Origin: Bemisia tabaci
Taxonomy: Eukaryota > Arthropoda > Insecta > Hemiptera > Aleyrodidae
DNA length: 64,000 nucleotides
Direction of reading: 5' to 3'
NCBI RefSeq assembly: GCF_918797505.1
Contig: NC_092798.1
Coordinates: 4,725,501 to 4,789,500 of the forward strand
A program made the translations under genes and the position numbers. Below the pieces are notes generated by a model. It was not told the origin of the DNA, did not search any database, and saw only the letters and a program-made list of their open reading frames with translations. How positions within the stretch are numbered: the stretch's first letter is position 1; each line of letters starts with the position of its first letter. Shown here one piece after another: positions 51,901 to 56,356 of this stretch.

Positions 51901-54900
51901 ATTTTTCGTGCTTCCGACTTCCAGTAGTTCGTATTTTCTTCTATAATACTGCTCTGTACTAATACTTTCTACTTTGCTGCTGGTTACCTTAAACGTAAAC
52001 AAAGTCCGGGTGACTGTCAAATTTACGATCACCTTTTTATCAAAGCACTGCCTCTTTCACAGCGTAGATAATGCCTCAGCGGATCCTCTGCCACTTCTCA
52101 CTCGTTACTATGGCGGAGCCGCCATCTCTTACTTTTTGTTCTTTTTCCCATTTACACTAATTATTTTTGATTCACTACTTGCAGCTTGTGAATTGCCTAA
52201 GCAATTCGCCGGTTCGCAAATTGCCGACGATTGCGGATTGCCTGCAACATATATTTTCGATTTTAGTCCTCTTCTTGGGAAAAACGTCATCATGCTTTCG
52301 TCATCATTTACTTTAATTCGTTGTCAAATAATAGAAACGATTGCATGATCCTAGCAATGTCAGATAGAGCCTGAACAGCTCTGATATTTGTCTCTTCTAT
52401 TTGCTAAAATCTGCCCATACTTTTTCCTGACATTTGGGAATATGAGACCATTCTCTGAGCAAGTTTTTAGAACAGATCCAAAGAACCTGTGATATATAAA
52501 AATGTGTATTTTTGAATTTCTGTTAATCCTTTGAACACACTTTATATAGCATGTATATAATTTTTTTTAAAATTGTGACCTTAATATGTAAATTATTGTG
52601 AAAAGAATAGCTTTGGTTACGTTATCAATAGCTCAAGGTCTTGCAGTCATCAAATACATTTTCTGCTAAACTTCATCTTACCCTTGATGTATGTTCTTGA
52701 ATTCTACCTCAGTGCACCCCTTAACATGACAAAAAATCTGACAAAGGGAGGCTACCGATTGTCCCCCTCAGATTGGGTTCAAATTTGGCAGAGTGGTAGA
52801 ACAAGTTAATATACGATACCGTATTTTTTTTTAGGTGCCAATGCCCAGCCGTTTTTGAGTTATAAATTTTTGAAGTTGCCGTTTTTTCGTGTCAGCGACG
52901 CGCTCAAGTTGAGCCTACTGTGCGCGCACCTTTTAATGCAATCCGAGTATCCTGGCGTTCATGTGAGATAGGTGCCCAAGCGGTAGCGCACTCGCCTACA
53001 GTGCTGCAGGTTCAGGGTTCGATACTTGTTCCGTGAAATTAATTTTTACAATTGATTATTTTCTTTTTTAATCACTTCATCACAACAAATTGTAAGTCAC
53101 CTTTTAGACGTTGTGATGCTAATTATATTTTTTCCCTTTTTTTTCACTCATTAAAAAAAAAAAAAAATACATAAAAAATAAATAAAATCATAACGTCTAC
53201 AAGGTGACTCACAATTTGTTGTAATGAAGTGATTAAAAAAGAAAATAATCAATTGTAAAAATTAAATTCACGGACCAAGTATCGAACCCTGAACCTGCAG
53301 CACTGTAGGCGAGCGCGCTACCGCTTGGGCACCTATCTCACATGAACGCCAGGATACTCGGATTGCATTAAGAGGTGCGCGCACAGTAGGCTCAACTTGA
53401 GCGCGTTGCTGTCTCGAAAAAACGGCAACTTCAAAAATTCATAACTCAAAAACGGCTGGGCATTGGCATCTAAAAAAAAAATACGGTTTCTTATATTAAC
53501 CTATTCTACTTCTTCGCCATTTGAACCTGATCTGAGGGGGGCAATCGGTAGCCTCCCCTTGTGAGTAGTGTAAGTGTTTTTGTAGTTTTCAAAGATAATC
53601 ACTATTTTAAGGCTTTCAATCCGTCTGCAAATGTAAATTCAACCATCACAGACTCATCAAGAAAATTTCAAAAGCGGTTTTCTTCTATATCCTTGCCAAC
53701 TGTTTCATCTCTAGAGGGCATTTTCTTTAATTGAAGAGCCCTCTTTAAACTTCAACGCAATTTGAGCTACTTCAATTACTTACATTCTTTTTTTTCCGGC
53801 CTCTATTCTGATCAATCTGTGATGAGAGATGAGAGTGTCAGGAATACTTTTGTAATAGACTGCAGTCGATAGAAAACGAAAATACCTAGCTGAGGAACAA
53901 ATTTAAGCATTCTGTTGAAGGATTTCTCTTCAGAACTTCACCGAGAGCATGATTCTTGCCGCGGAAAGCACTATAACTAGTATAAAAATAATAAGTCCCG
54001 ACCAAGGCATTAACGTTCTTATCTAGCACTTGTTACGAATTTTCTACTCATATGGAAACTAGAGAACACTTGAATCAAATTATGCACTACAACGGTTTTT
54101 GCAGGTTTCTCATCAGTGAGTAGTGTTCCTTCCTCATCTTTTGTTCTCTATAGAATAAACAACTTGTCAAAGCTGAGTCGAAGCTGCGATATTGAGTACA
54201 TAACCAGCTCATTTTGCATCTACAAGAGCAATTTTTCCAAATAAATCCTGGACTCATTTTAGAGCAGTCTATGTGCATAGCAAGATTATAATAAACAGGT
54301 TCTGCAACTTCCATTAGGAAATATGAATAAAAATATTTGGGACTGAACTGCGACAAATCTGACCCTCAGTTACAATATCTAGATATAAAGAGCTCTAATT
54401 GTTGCCTTCTTTTATGTTCTACTTTTTTTAGAGACTCATTGCGATGCTTAGGTGTCTAAAATCTTTGATTTTTTTTATAACGGTAGTGACTCAGGCATAT
54501 GTTGTTGAGGTTTCGAGTATAGAGCACATTGATGGCCAAAGTGCGAAACCTTGTATCTCCATTGCGATGTTTCAAAATTTCCACTTCTGTTTGATTCCTT
54601 CCAGTGGGCACCAAAGAATCCAAATGATCACCATTCAATGTCCCCAATTAATATCGCAATAAACTAAATTTAATTGAACCAGAGGATCCCATTTCTTTTT
54701 TAGGTCAATCGTTCTTGAATGGGTAGATTGATGAGAAAATTTACTGTATTCAAGTTTTTCTTATCAATTTTTGTTTTTTGCAAAAGTTTAATTTTTAACT
54801 CCAATACATCCTGCAATAATTAAATACCTCATGGGAAGGTAAAAAGGATGAGGACCAACCAGGATATATTTAAAGTATGGACTGCAATTATTAATCTTGC

Positions 54901-56356
54901 TCCTCAAATGAGGTTCACATTTTTCCTGCACAACATCTTGAAATTTTCCGAACAGATTTTCATGATTTCTCAATCGTCAGTAGGTAATTTATCTTCAGAT
55001 GAGACGGCTGTCCTTAAAATCTTATATCATTATTCAGGATTTTTATTGTCGCAATTGCTTCTCAGGAGGCTGCCGTTCCAAGGAGGAACATATGTGAGCA
55101 TTCGAATACTGCCAAATTTCATTCTAGAAATAATTTATTCTAAAAAAAATTATAAATATTTGTCCCTGGAATTTTCAGACTTTTTAGATCAAATTACGAA
55201 CAAAATTATCTGAAAAATCGGAAGAAGAATATTTTCAAATTTTCCTGAAAAGGTGTGGCTTGTCGAAGAAAATTTGGCAATGTCTGAAGGTTCATACAGT
55301 GTTTTTTCTCAGTACGGCAGTAATAGTTAAAATTGTCTTTTGCAGGAGCGGCCGAAAGAGATGTTGCCCGTGCGAATCGGTGGAGTTTGCAGGAAGGAGC
55401 AGGAGCTGTCGAAAGAAATTTCGCCCAGGCAAACTAGAGGAATTGGAATATGAGGTATTAGATTTGTCTCTGTTATCTTTGAAGAGGGATTTATCAGGGC
55501 CAGTCAGCATAAAAAAAGGTTTGGGGTTCCCAAATTGTGGAGTTCCAGATGTATCATTGCTGTTTTCACTCTTGGTATTAATTTTTTAATACCCTAATAA
55601 AATTGATTCGGGTAGTAGTGAAGAAATTTTTTAAGAGCCGAAAATTTTAAATTAAAGGTTCATAGCACTTGAAAAAATCCTTGGGTAATATTTGAAACTT
55701 TTTGTTGAATTTTCAGATTCTTGCATATCAGGAAAATTGCCTCAAAGTACTTAAAACTTGTTGAATTTTCTATGATCTAACCATTTAATTGCAAAAGATT
55801 GCTCTTCCTCTTCTTTGCAATAGCAATTTTAAAAATATTGAGTGGTAAGTGCTGTGCATACAGAAGGGCTTAAGGTTCATAATTTGATTGGTACCTGAAT
55901 CTGGAAGATAAAATTTTTAAAATTTTCCTTTTTTTTCATTTTTGAATTTTCCTGAAGCTGATTTGAAACTTTGACACCATCCTGCCTCATTATCCAATTT
56001 AAATGAAGCATCACGTTGTAGATTTGGGAGGTAATTCTCTATCAAGTTTGAAACTATTGCGAATATTCAGCTAGAATCAGGTTGGAAATGGCCGATTTTG
56101 GGTGAGGTTCTTTTTCCAACTCTAAGCATTCTACGCCTCCAGGATATCCCTTCACTGTCCAGATTTGCAGAACTGCAAAATTTTCAACTTTGTACTGTTC
56201 CAGGTTGAAAAAATCTTAGCATTAAAAGAAACCAAAACAGGGAAAAAATACTTAATTAAATGGAAGAATTTTCCCCAATCAGAAAACACATGGGAGCCGG
56301 AAGAAAACTTGACATGCCCGGACCTCCTGAAAAAATTTTTCAAGAAGAGACAGTAA
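6915..56356 (+). CDS. KIF4: Chromokinesin (kinesin-4, KIF4/KLP3A type) with C-terminal chromodomain; motor core exons missing
   Basis: This is the gene-level entry; exons are listed below. Family role (known): kinesin-4 chromokinesins are plus-end motors that bind chromatin, act on spindle and midzone microtubules and control microtubule length. Seen: motor start (exon 1), switch II and the end of the motor (exons 2-3), coiled-coil stalk (exons 4-12), the [10 protein letters not shown] motif (exon 13) and a nine-cysteine CRD (exon 14). A linker follows, then a chromodomain ending at a stop. All junctions from exon 2 onward close in frame with GT/AG ends. About 1060 residues are recovered. Roughly 150 motor residues (P-loop, switch I) are absent between exons 1 and 2, whose phases do not fit each other. 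With them, length would be about 1210, usual for KIF4. The chromodomain is not part of the known KIF4 plan. A phase-matched zinc-finger exon (46583-46691) gives an alternative end. Confidence 0.8.
7134..7917. other. Kinesin intron 1, left part
   Basis: No exon was found. I looked in all + frames for P-loop or SSRSH coding sequence and saw none. AT-rich with no clear repeat. Confidence 0.5.
8192..8228 (+). CDS. Harbinger Myb-like gene, exon 1
   Basis: Twelve codons plus one base. The donor is ttag|gtaagt. The start ATG is the first in a good context after the left terminal repeat. Confidence 0.75.
8192..12413 (+). CDS. Harbinger Myb/SANT-like DNA-binding protein (3 exons)
   Basis: Exons are 8192-8228, 9505-9855 and 11608-12413, with phase 1 at both junctions and GT/AG introns; 397 residues. 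Exon 1 starts [12 protein letters not shown]. Exon 2 carries a Gln/Pro-rich array with the unit QPQAVIRQ. Exon 3 starts with an acidic, proline-rich linker followed by a Myb/SANT or MADF-like trihelix (about the first 120 residues after KTRKYWSS; conserved [14 protein letters not shown] and [16 protein letters not shown]). It ends with a charged, probably helical C-terminus ([17 protein letters not shown]). In this superfamily the Myb-like protein binds the transposon ends and helps bring the transposase into the nucleus. Its second intron contains two transposase exons on the other strand. Confidence 0.85.
9505..9855 (+). CDS. Harbinger Myb-like gene, exon 2 (QPQAVIRQ repeats)
   Basis: Acceptor ttatag|ga and donor gaag|gtatga, phases 1/1. 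The second half is a 24-bp tandem repeat encoding QPQAVIRQ about seven times. The N-terminal half is basic and proline/glutamine-rich ([13 protein letters not shown]). Confidence 0.8.
9648..9835 (+). repeat. 24-bp in-frame tandem repeat
   Basis: About seven to eight near-identical copies of cctcaggcagtcattagaca plus four bases. They encode QPQAVIRQ and keep the reading frame. Confidence 0.95.
10245..10518 (-). CDS. Harbinger transposase exon 3 (catalytic Glu)
   Basis: Acceptor cttgcag|agtgaa. It contains [18 protein letters not shown] with the catalytic glutamate and the usual AACVLHNFC block, then a stop at 10245-10247. Confidence 0.88.
10245..15344 (-). CDS. Harbinger DDE transposase (DDE_Tnp_4 type, 3 exons)
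   Basis: Exons in coding order: 15344-14801, 11346-10983 and 10518-10245. The phases are 1 then 2, the introns are GT/AG, and the product is 393 residues. The N-terminal part holds a helix-turn-helix region ([40 protein letters not shown]). Catalytic acids are all present: D in VIDGSH, D in LLGDPAY and E in [13 protein letters not shown]. This enzyme cuts and pastes the element into TWA sites. The length suits intact Harbinger transposases. Its 3.4-kb first intron contains the last exon of the Myb-like gene and the 471-bp array. Confidence 0.88.
10983..11346 (-). CDS. Harbinger transposase exon 2 (first two catalytic Asp)
   Basis: Acceptor aaaacag|gagtga; donor cccg|gtaaga. It contains [14 protein letters not shown] and [11 protein letters not shown], the first and second catalytic aspartates. 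Confidence 0.88.
11608..12413 (+). CDS. Harbinger Myb-like gene, exon 3 (DNA-binding domain)
   Basis: Acceptor gtttcag|aatgtt, phase 1; 268 codons including the stop. It holds the Myb/SANT-like helices and a lysine/glutamate-rich C-terminal helix. The sequence [11 protein letters not shown] resembles a nuclear localisation signal. Confidence 0.85.
12461..14215. repeat. Tandem array of 471-bp units within the Harbinger element
   Basis: Units start at 12461, 13165 and 13636, each with tgtaaaaataagtct. The second-to-third spacing is 471 bp. The first unit is 704 bp because it holds a 230-bp MITE plus 2 bp. A decayed partial copy with two short sub-repeats ('ctagatgctttgagcattttt') follows at about 14070-14215. 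Non-coding; it lies in the transposase intron. Confidence 0.9.
12750..12979. mobile_element. 230-bp MITE inserted in one repeat unit, CA duplicated
   Basis: Termini cacggaaaaaaattaaatgt and its near-perfect inverse (tttttttccgtg). The dinucleotide CA flanks it on both sides (12748-12749, 12980-12981). The two sister units at 13165 and 13636 read gtcatcagcttcaaa without interruption, so they act as empty sites and fix the insertion exactly. Confidence 0.9.
14801..15344 (-). CDS. Harbinger transposase exon 1 (HTH part)
   Basis: 181 codons plus one base. It starts [20 protein letters not shown] and ends EFQEIAGFP with donor ccag|gtatta. A ttttag just upstream of the ATG could be a 5'-UTR acceptor. 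Confidence 0.85.
16090..17720. other. Kinesin intron 1, right part
   Basis: No exon is seen, including none for the missing motor core. At about 16437-16700 there is a repeat with CAGGGTGTATA / TCCTGTATAAC ends and internal 'atcaggatttgag' repeats. Confidence 0.45.
17721..17929 (+). CDS. KIF4: Kinesin-4 exon 2: switch II of the motor
   Basis: Acceptor atattttcag|aaaaga. It contains [17 protein letters not shown] (switch II, DxxG kept), [18 protein letters not shown] and [11 protein letters not shown], core kinesin motor motifs. The first base completes a codon, so the preceding exon must end with two spare bases. Exon 1 ends in phase 0, so joining it directly here gives a stop after six codons. 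Donor caag|gttagt. Confidence 0.95.
17930..19421. other. Kinesin intron 2
   Basis: AT-rich with a T/CT microsatellite at 18070-18108. No other feature is recognised. Confidence 0.5.
19422..19597 (+). CDS. KIF4: Kinesin-4 exon 3: end of motor, neck
   Basis: Phase 1 start. It encodes [18 protein letters not shown] and [19 protein letters not shown], the last motor helix and neck-linker start typical of KIF4 (RYADRAR.IKNKP). It ends at KKE with donor gag|gtaagt. Confidence 0.95.
20053..20239 (+). mobile_element. tRNA-derived SINE, sense copy
   Basis: Pol III A-box-like ggtgtagtggttgtagcgc and B-box ggttcgattcccgg lie 35-40 bp apart at the 5' end. A tRNA-unrelated body follows, and the copy ends in an A-rich tail with (aaat) repeats. 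The same family is present in antisense at 32802-33010. It lies in kinesin intron 3. Confidence 0.9.
20681..20860 (+). CDS. KIF4: Kinesin-4 exon 4: start of stalk
   Basis: 60 codons, phases 0/0. It starts [14 protein letters not shown] and includes a cysteine-proline turn (GSSCPPEH). It then continues as helix ([19 protein letters not shown]). Fits the neck coiled coil after the motor. Donor atg|gtaagt. Confidence 0.9.
20861..22079. other. Kinesin intron 4
   Basis: It contains fragments of the dispersed 'gaatggacagg..agtcagggaa' / 'ggaaaccctg' repeat at about 21720-21985. No exon is recognised. Confidence 0.4.
22080..22223 (+). CDS. KIF4: Kinesin-4 exon 5: stalk
   Basis: 48 codons, phases 0/0; helical sequence [19 protein letters not shown] to KQTLGELQ. 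Donor cag|gtaaat. Confidence 0.88.
22934..23094. repeat. Foldback of about 160 bp
   Basis: Arms aattgaatctctaagttcga and its near inverse (gttcgaaaacgactcaa against ttgggtcgttttcgaac). Intronic MITE. Confidence 0.75.
23174..23554 (+). CDS. KIF4: Kinesin-4 exon 6: stalk coiled coil
   Basis: 127 codons, phases 0/0. A short acidic segment ([20 protein letters not shown]) is followed by heptad-rich coiled coil ([38 protein letters not shown]). Acceptor ttttcag; donor cag|gtgagt. Confidence 0.92.
24051..24815. mobile_element. Foldback element with about 230-bp arms
   Basis: The left arm begins tggagatgttgcatgtgtga. The right arm is its inverse, ending acatacaacatatcca. Shared blocks include ggagggg.tatccca, agctctcaagttgaggcc and gggagcaaatacatta. 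The centre holds a copy of the 'gggaaaagtcaggg..ggcaaccctg' dispersed repeat. A second, single-arm family member lies at 60340-61215. Confidence 0.88.
25148..25501 (+). CDS. KIF4: Kinesin-4 exon 7: conserved RRKRLQELE block
   Basis: 118 codons, phases 0/0. It starts [19 protein letters not shown] and includes [20 protein letters not shown] and [20 protein letters not shown]. This is the most conserved part of the KIF4 stalk and identifies the gene as kinesin-4 rather than another kinesin. Basic and strongly coiled coil. Confidence 0.95.
26058..26249 (+). CDS. KIF4: Kinesin-4 exon 8
   Basis: 64 codons, phases 0/0. [19 protein letters not shown], then [18 protein letters not shown]. Matches the region after the conserved basic block in KIF4. 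Donor aaa|gtaagt. Confidence 0.92.
26801..27052. mobile_element. MITE family copy A
   Basis: About 250 bp with ends 'ctgcca..aaggatgaacgccgtataaac' and the inverse 'gtttatacggcgtttttcctt..gcagca'. Relatives lie at 47730-47988, 55070-55320 and 62212-62470. Confidence 0.8.
27566..27704 (+). CDS. KIF4: Kinesin-4 exon 9
   Basis: [20 protein letters not shown] then an acidic helix ([20 protein letters not shown]). Acceptor tttccag; donor cagg|gtaaaa, ending in phase 1 and joining exon 10 as Asp. Confidence 0.9.
28374..28510 (+). CDS. KIF4: Kinesin-4 exon 10
   Basis: Phase 1 start, phase 0 end. [20 protein letters not shown], then [20 protein letters not shown]. Stalk helix. Donor cga|gtaagt. Confidence 0.9.
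28511..30507. other. Kinesin intron 10 with several repeats
   Basis: It holds a 148-bp foldback (28829-28976) and 'gaaagtcagaggattcagg'-type dispersed repeat pieces at about 29040-29100, 29890-29940 and 30110-30200. A repeat at about 29400-29640 recurs at about 53960-54200. No exon is recognised. Confidence 0.5.
28829..28976. mobile_element. Small foldback MITE, copy 1
   Basis: Arms tttggactgcagtttgcaat... and its inverse ending gcaaaaggcagtcca, with gaactatagattctggc in both. A related copy lies at 31851-31993. Confidence 0.85.
30508..30621 (+). CDS. KIF4: Kinesin-4 exon 11
   Basis: 38 codons, phases 0/0. [20 protein letters not shown], then an acidic helix. Acceptor tgttttag; donor aag|gtattt. 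Confidence 0.88.
30903..30946. repeat. (A)44 tract in intron 11
   Basis: Uninterrupted run of 44 A. It may be the tail of a retroposed sequence, but the body to its left is not recognised. Confidence 0.9.
31045..31430. repeat. Inverted repeat related to 5780-5910
   Basis: Arms 'cgattattgaaactgatgga' (31047) and the inverse 'tccatcagtttcaataat' (about 31287-31305). The right flank 'agcaatccgattggaca..catcgcattgcttggttaag' matches the palindromic segment of the 5520-6063 MITE in opposite orientation. Confidence 0.65.
31613..31840 (+). CDS. KIF4: Kinesin-4 exon 12
   Basis: 76 codons, phases 0/0. [20 protein letters not shown], then coiled coil ([20 protein letters not shown]). The acceptor is tctttgcag. 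The donor agt|gtaagt is followed within 10 bp by a foldback MITE. Confidence 0.93.
31851..31993. mobile_element. Small foldback MITE, copy 2
   Basis: Arms atttggactacattttgcaa and the inverse of tgctaattgcaatccat. Same family as 28829-28976. It sits 10 bp after the exon 12 donor. Confidence 0.75.
32802..33010 (-). mobile_element. tRNA-derived SINE, antisense copy
   Basis: Poly-T (32802-32818) marks the tail. The inverse complement carries the same head as the 20053 copy (tcggcctcctgtggtgtagt, B-box ggttcgattcccgg). It ends 137 bp before exon 13. Confidence 0.9.
33147..33314 (+). CDS. KIF4: Kinesin-4 exon 13: [10 protein letters not shown] motif
   Basis: 56 codons, phases 0/0. A basic start ([12 protein letters not shown]) is followed by a serine/acidic cluster ([15 protein letters not shown], a likely casein-kinase-2-type site) and [17 protein letters not shown]. 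The DPDW..TPL motif before the cysteine-rich domain is typical of KIF4/KLP3A. Donor aag|gtaaaa. Confidence 0.93.
33315..34730. other. Kinesin intron 13, left part
   Basis: AT-rich, with a CT microsatellite at about 34198-34230. No exon is recognised. Confidence 0.45.
34731..35262. repeat. GGCTCCGGAGCC minisatellite, array 1
   Basis: About nine diverged units of 55-65 bp, each with a palindromic core (ggctccggagccggagc) and an AT-rich spacer (ttcttgaaaaaat). Stop-free frames on both strands ([13 protein letters not shown]) result from the repeat and are not genes. A sister array lies at 41229-41812. Confidence 0.85.
35301..35745. mobile_element. Element with short TIRs taggcggttcta
   Basis: The left end taggcggttctacg matches the inverse of the right end (tagaaccgccta). 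Weaker similarity (ggtgcc / ggcacc) continues inward. No clear TSD. Non-coding. Confidence 0.6.
35841..36256. mobile_element. MITE with tatatgtcgcaggcaatt TIRs
   Basis: Inverted ends of about 40 bp (atgtcgcagg.aatt.gcaatcgccggcaattt.caagc). The same TIR family bounds the larger element at 51474-52252. Confidence 0.8.
36306..36632. repeat. Two-unit tandem repeat, period about 183 bp
   Basis: Both units share 'ccgatttycatgattyttgcggct', 'gatgagcccgc' and 'cagattttgraaata'. Non-coding. Confidence 0.65.
36735..39925. mobile_element. 3.2-kb element with about 500-bp diverged terminal inverted repeats
   Basis: Left arm about 36735-37190 and right arm about 39420-39925 are inverse copies. Shared blocks include the GC-rich gcgccgcgccg, gtctcttatctcc, ttgaactggttctgttg, ggcaagttcgccc, ttcactttgttttcc and gatcacggata. 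The interior has poly-C, 'gatcgattcacg' repeats (38580-38660) and no recognisable transposase. Boundaries are approximate. Confidence 0.6.
40033..40734. mobile_element. 686-bp hAT-like element, 8-bp TSD with one mismatch
   Basis: Element 40041-40726 with TIRs caggcccgccaca. Flanks are actgtgag (40033-40040) and actgcgag (40727-40734). Inner inverted matches are gggccctggtaccag and tggtaccggggcccggg. It contains poly-T/poly-G tracts and is non-coding. Confidence 0.75.
40850..41185. repeat. Tandem repeat of 'acgaattattcggctccgatta' units
   Basis: At least two good units of about 75 bp (40990-41180) and older ones before them. Each has gaattattcgg, gtagatttgacaacca and gaatcaatcgttagt. Confidence 0.75.
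41229..41812. repeat. GGAGCTAGCTCCG minisatellite, array 2
   Basis: About ten diverged units of 50-60 bp on ggccggagctagctccgacc / tggagcc. The core is shared with the array at 34731-35262. Open frames on both strands are by-products of the repeat. Confidence 0.85.
42375..42524 (+). CDS. KIF4: Kinesin-4 exon 14: cysteine-rich domain
   Basis: 50 codons, phases 0/0; basic start [13 protein letters not shown]. Nine cysteines follow in the pattern C-x-C-x3-C-x3-C-x-C-x6-C-x3-C-x-C-x3-C, the CRD of KIF4-type kinesins. In that family the CRD is known to hold an iron-sulphur cluster and to be needed for chromosome and midzone targeting. Acceptor ttcttacag; donor atg|gtaagt. Confidence 0.95.
42996..43132 (+). 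CDS. KIF4: Kinesin-4 exon 15: linker after the CRD
   Basis: Phase 0 start. A serine/acidic, low-complexity linker ([20 protein letters not shown]) ends FKKP plus two bases (ag|gtaaga), phase 2. The next exon must supply one base. Three downstream acceptors fit this phase and stay open to a stop: 46583, 50177 and 55346. Confidence 0.88.
43133..46582. other. Kinesin intron 15, left part
   Basis: AT-rich with poly-T/A at about 43705-43740. A stop-free stretch at 45029-45289 has no splice context or known domain. No gene or clear transposon is recognised. Confidence 0.4.
46583..46691 (+). CDS. KIF4: Candidate alternative terminal exon: C2H2 zinc finger
   Basis: Acceptor atgatttttcag|c, phase 2. 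One base completes the codon left by exon 15 (giving Ser). The exon then reads a basic [11 protein letters not shown] followed by one finger with exact consensus C-x2-C-x3-F-x5-L-x2-H-x3-H (CTQC ... HKLMH), and a stop two residues later. An AATAAA lies at 46859-46864. The frame, acceptor and perfect consensus make a chance ORF unlikely. It would replace the chromodomain tail with a DNA- or RNA-binding finger. Not proven: it could be a remnant of another zinc-finger gene. Confidence 0.65.
46692..50176. other. Kinesin intron 15, middle part
   Basis: It holds MITE copy D (47730-47988). At about 48425-48600 is a segment similar to 29820-29900. The rest is AT-rich without recognised genes. Confidence 0.4.
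47730..47988. mobile_element. MITE family copy D (diverged)
   Basis: Ends 'gaacatgaacgttatatgaa' and 'tgtggcaacgtctaagggtt..ggcagcag' match copies A-C. A stop-free frame across it is not a gene. Confidence 0.6.
50177..50243 (+). CDS. Weak candidate: third alternative terminal exon
   Basis: A strong polypyrimidine tract and acceptor (ccttcttttttcag|g) in phase 2 leads to [20 protein letters not shown] and a stop after 21 codons. No domain is recognised. It is phase-compatible with exon 15, but a short open stretch like this could occur by chance. Confidence 0.25.
51474..52252. mobile_element. MITE-like element carrying a gene fragment
   Basis: TIRs atgtcgcaggcaatccgcaa and the inverse ttgcggattgcctgcaacat, followed by repeated 'gcaat(t/a)tgc' palindromes. 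Same family as 35841-36256. The interior carries an integrase-type coding fragment on the minus strand. Confidence 0.75.
51610..52032 (-). pseudogene. Captured fragment of a KRBA2-like / retroelement-integrase gene
   Basis: 140 residues with [32 protein letters not shown] and TGHGGRDKM, resembling the HHCC-type zinc region before the integrase core in KRAB-A-domain-protein-2-like insect genes. Only the first of the expected paired cysteines (IKLCKKRMP) is clear, and no DDE core follows. It lies wholly between the TIRs of a MITE-like element, so it is best explained as captured DNA. It is named from memory of the family and needs a search. Confidence 0.5.
52740..53563. mobile_element. Foldback with about 385-bp arms, each holding a tRNA-like module
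   Basis: Arms about 52740-53125 and 53185-53563, inverse copies with few mismatches around an AT-rich centre. Each arm holds a tRNA-like stretch (tgcccaagcggtagcgcact as an A-box region, ggttcgatac as a B-box), in + at about 52967-53038 and in - at about 53275-53345. A diverged half element of the same design is at 63600-63900. Confidence 0.9.
53960..54200. repeat. Dispersed repeat related to 29400-29640
   Basis: Shared pieces in order: 'ttaacgttyttat', 'ttacga.ttt', 'cactacaacggttt..caggtttctcatcag / cagcaagcttctcagtc', 'aaacaa.tt' and 'agctgagyc.aagct'. It explains the exon-like look of 29476-29620. Confidence 0.55.
55070..55320. mobile_element. MITE family copy B, abutting exon 16
   Basis: Ends 'ctgccgttccaaggaggaac' and 'ggttcatacagtgttttttc..acggcag', homologous to copies A and C. 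Its right end is 25 bp before the start of exon 16 at 55346. Confidence 0.75.
55346..55454 (+). CDS. KIF4: Kinesin-4 exon 16: basic Cys linker and first chromodomain strand
   Basis: Acceptor gtcttttgcag|g, phase 2, completing an Arg with exon 15. It encodes [20 protein letters not shown] and CRKKFRPG, a basic segment with four cysteines. The end is KLEELEYE, where EYE is the first strand of a chromodomain. The Tyr (55449-55451) is the first aromatic-cage residue. Phase 0 end, donor gag|gtatta. The chromodomain is thus split by an intron right after its cage Tyr, tying this exon to the next one. Confidence 0.75.
56204..56356 (+). CDS. KIF4: Kinesin-4 exon 17: chromodomain and stop
   Basis: 50 codons then [23 protein letters not shown], then [15 protein letters not shown] and [13 protein letters not shown] make up a full HP1/SUV39-type chromodomain. 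Known: such domains bind methylated lysine of histone H3 (often K9) through three aromatic residues. Here these are the Tyr of exon 16, the Trp at 56261-56263 and Phe at 56270-56272 in place of the usual Tyr. The TWEPEENL signature is complete. A near-perfect donor (aag|gtaagt) sits one base after the stop. Confidence 0.85.
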   Translation, partial: VEKILALKETKTGKKYLIKWKNFPQSENTWEPEENLTCPDLLKKFFKKRQ

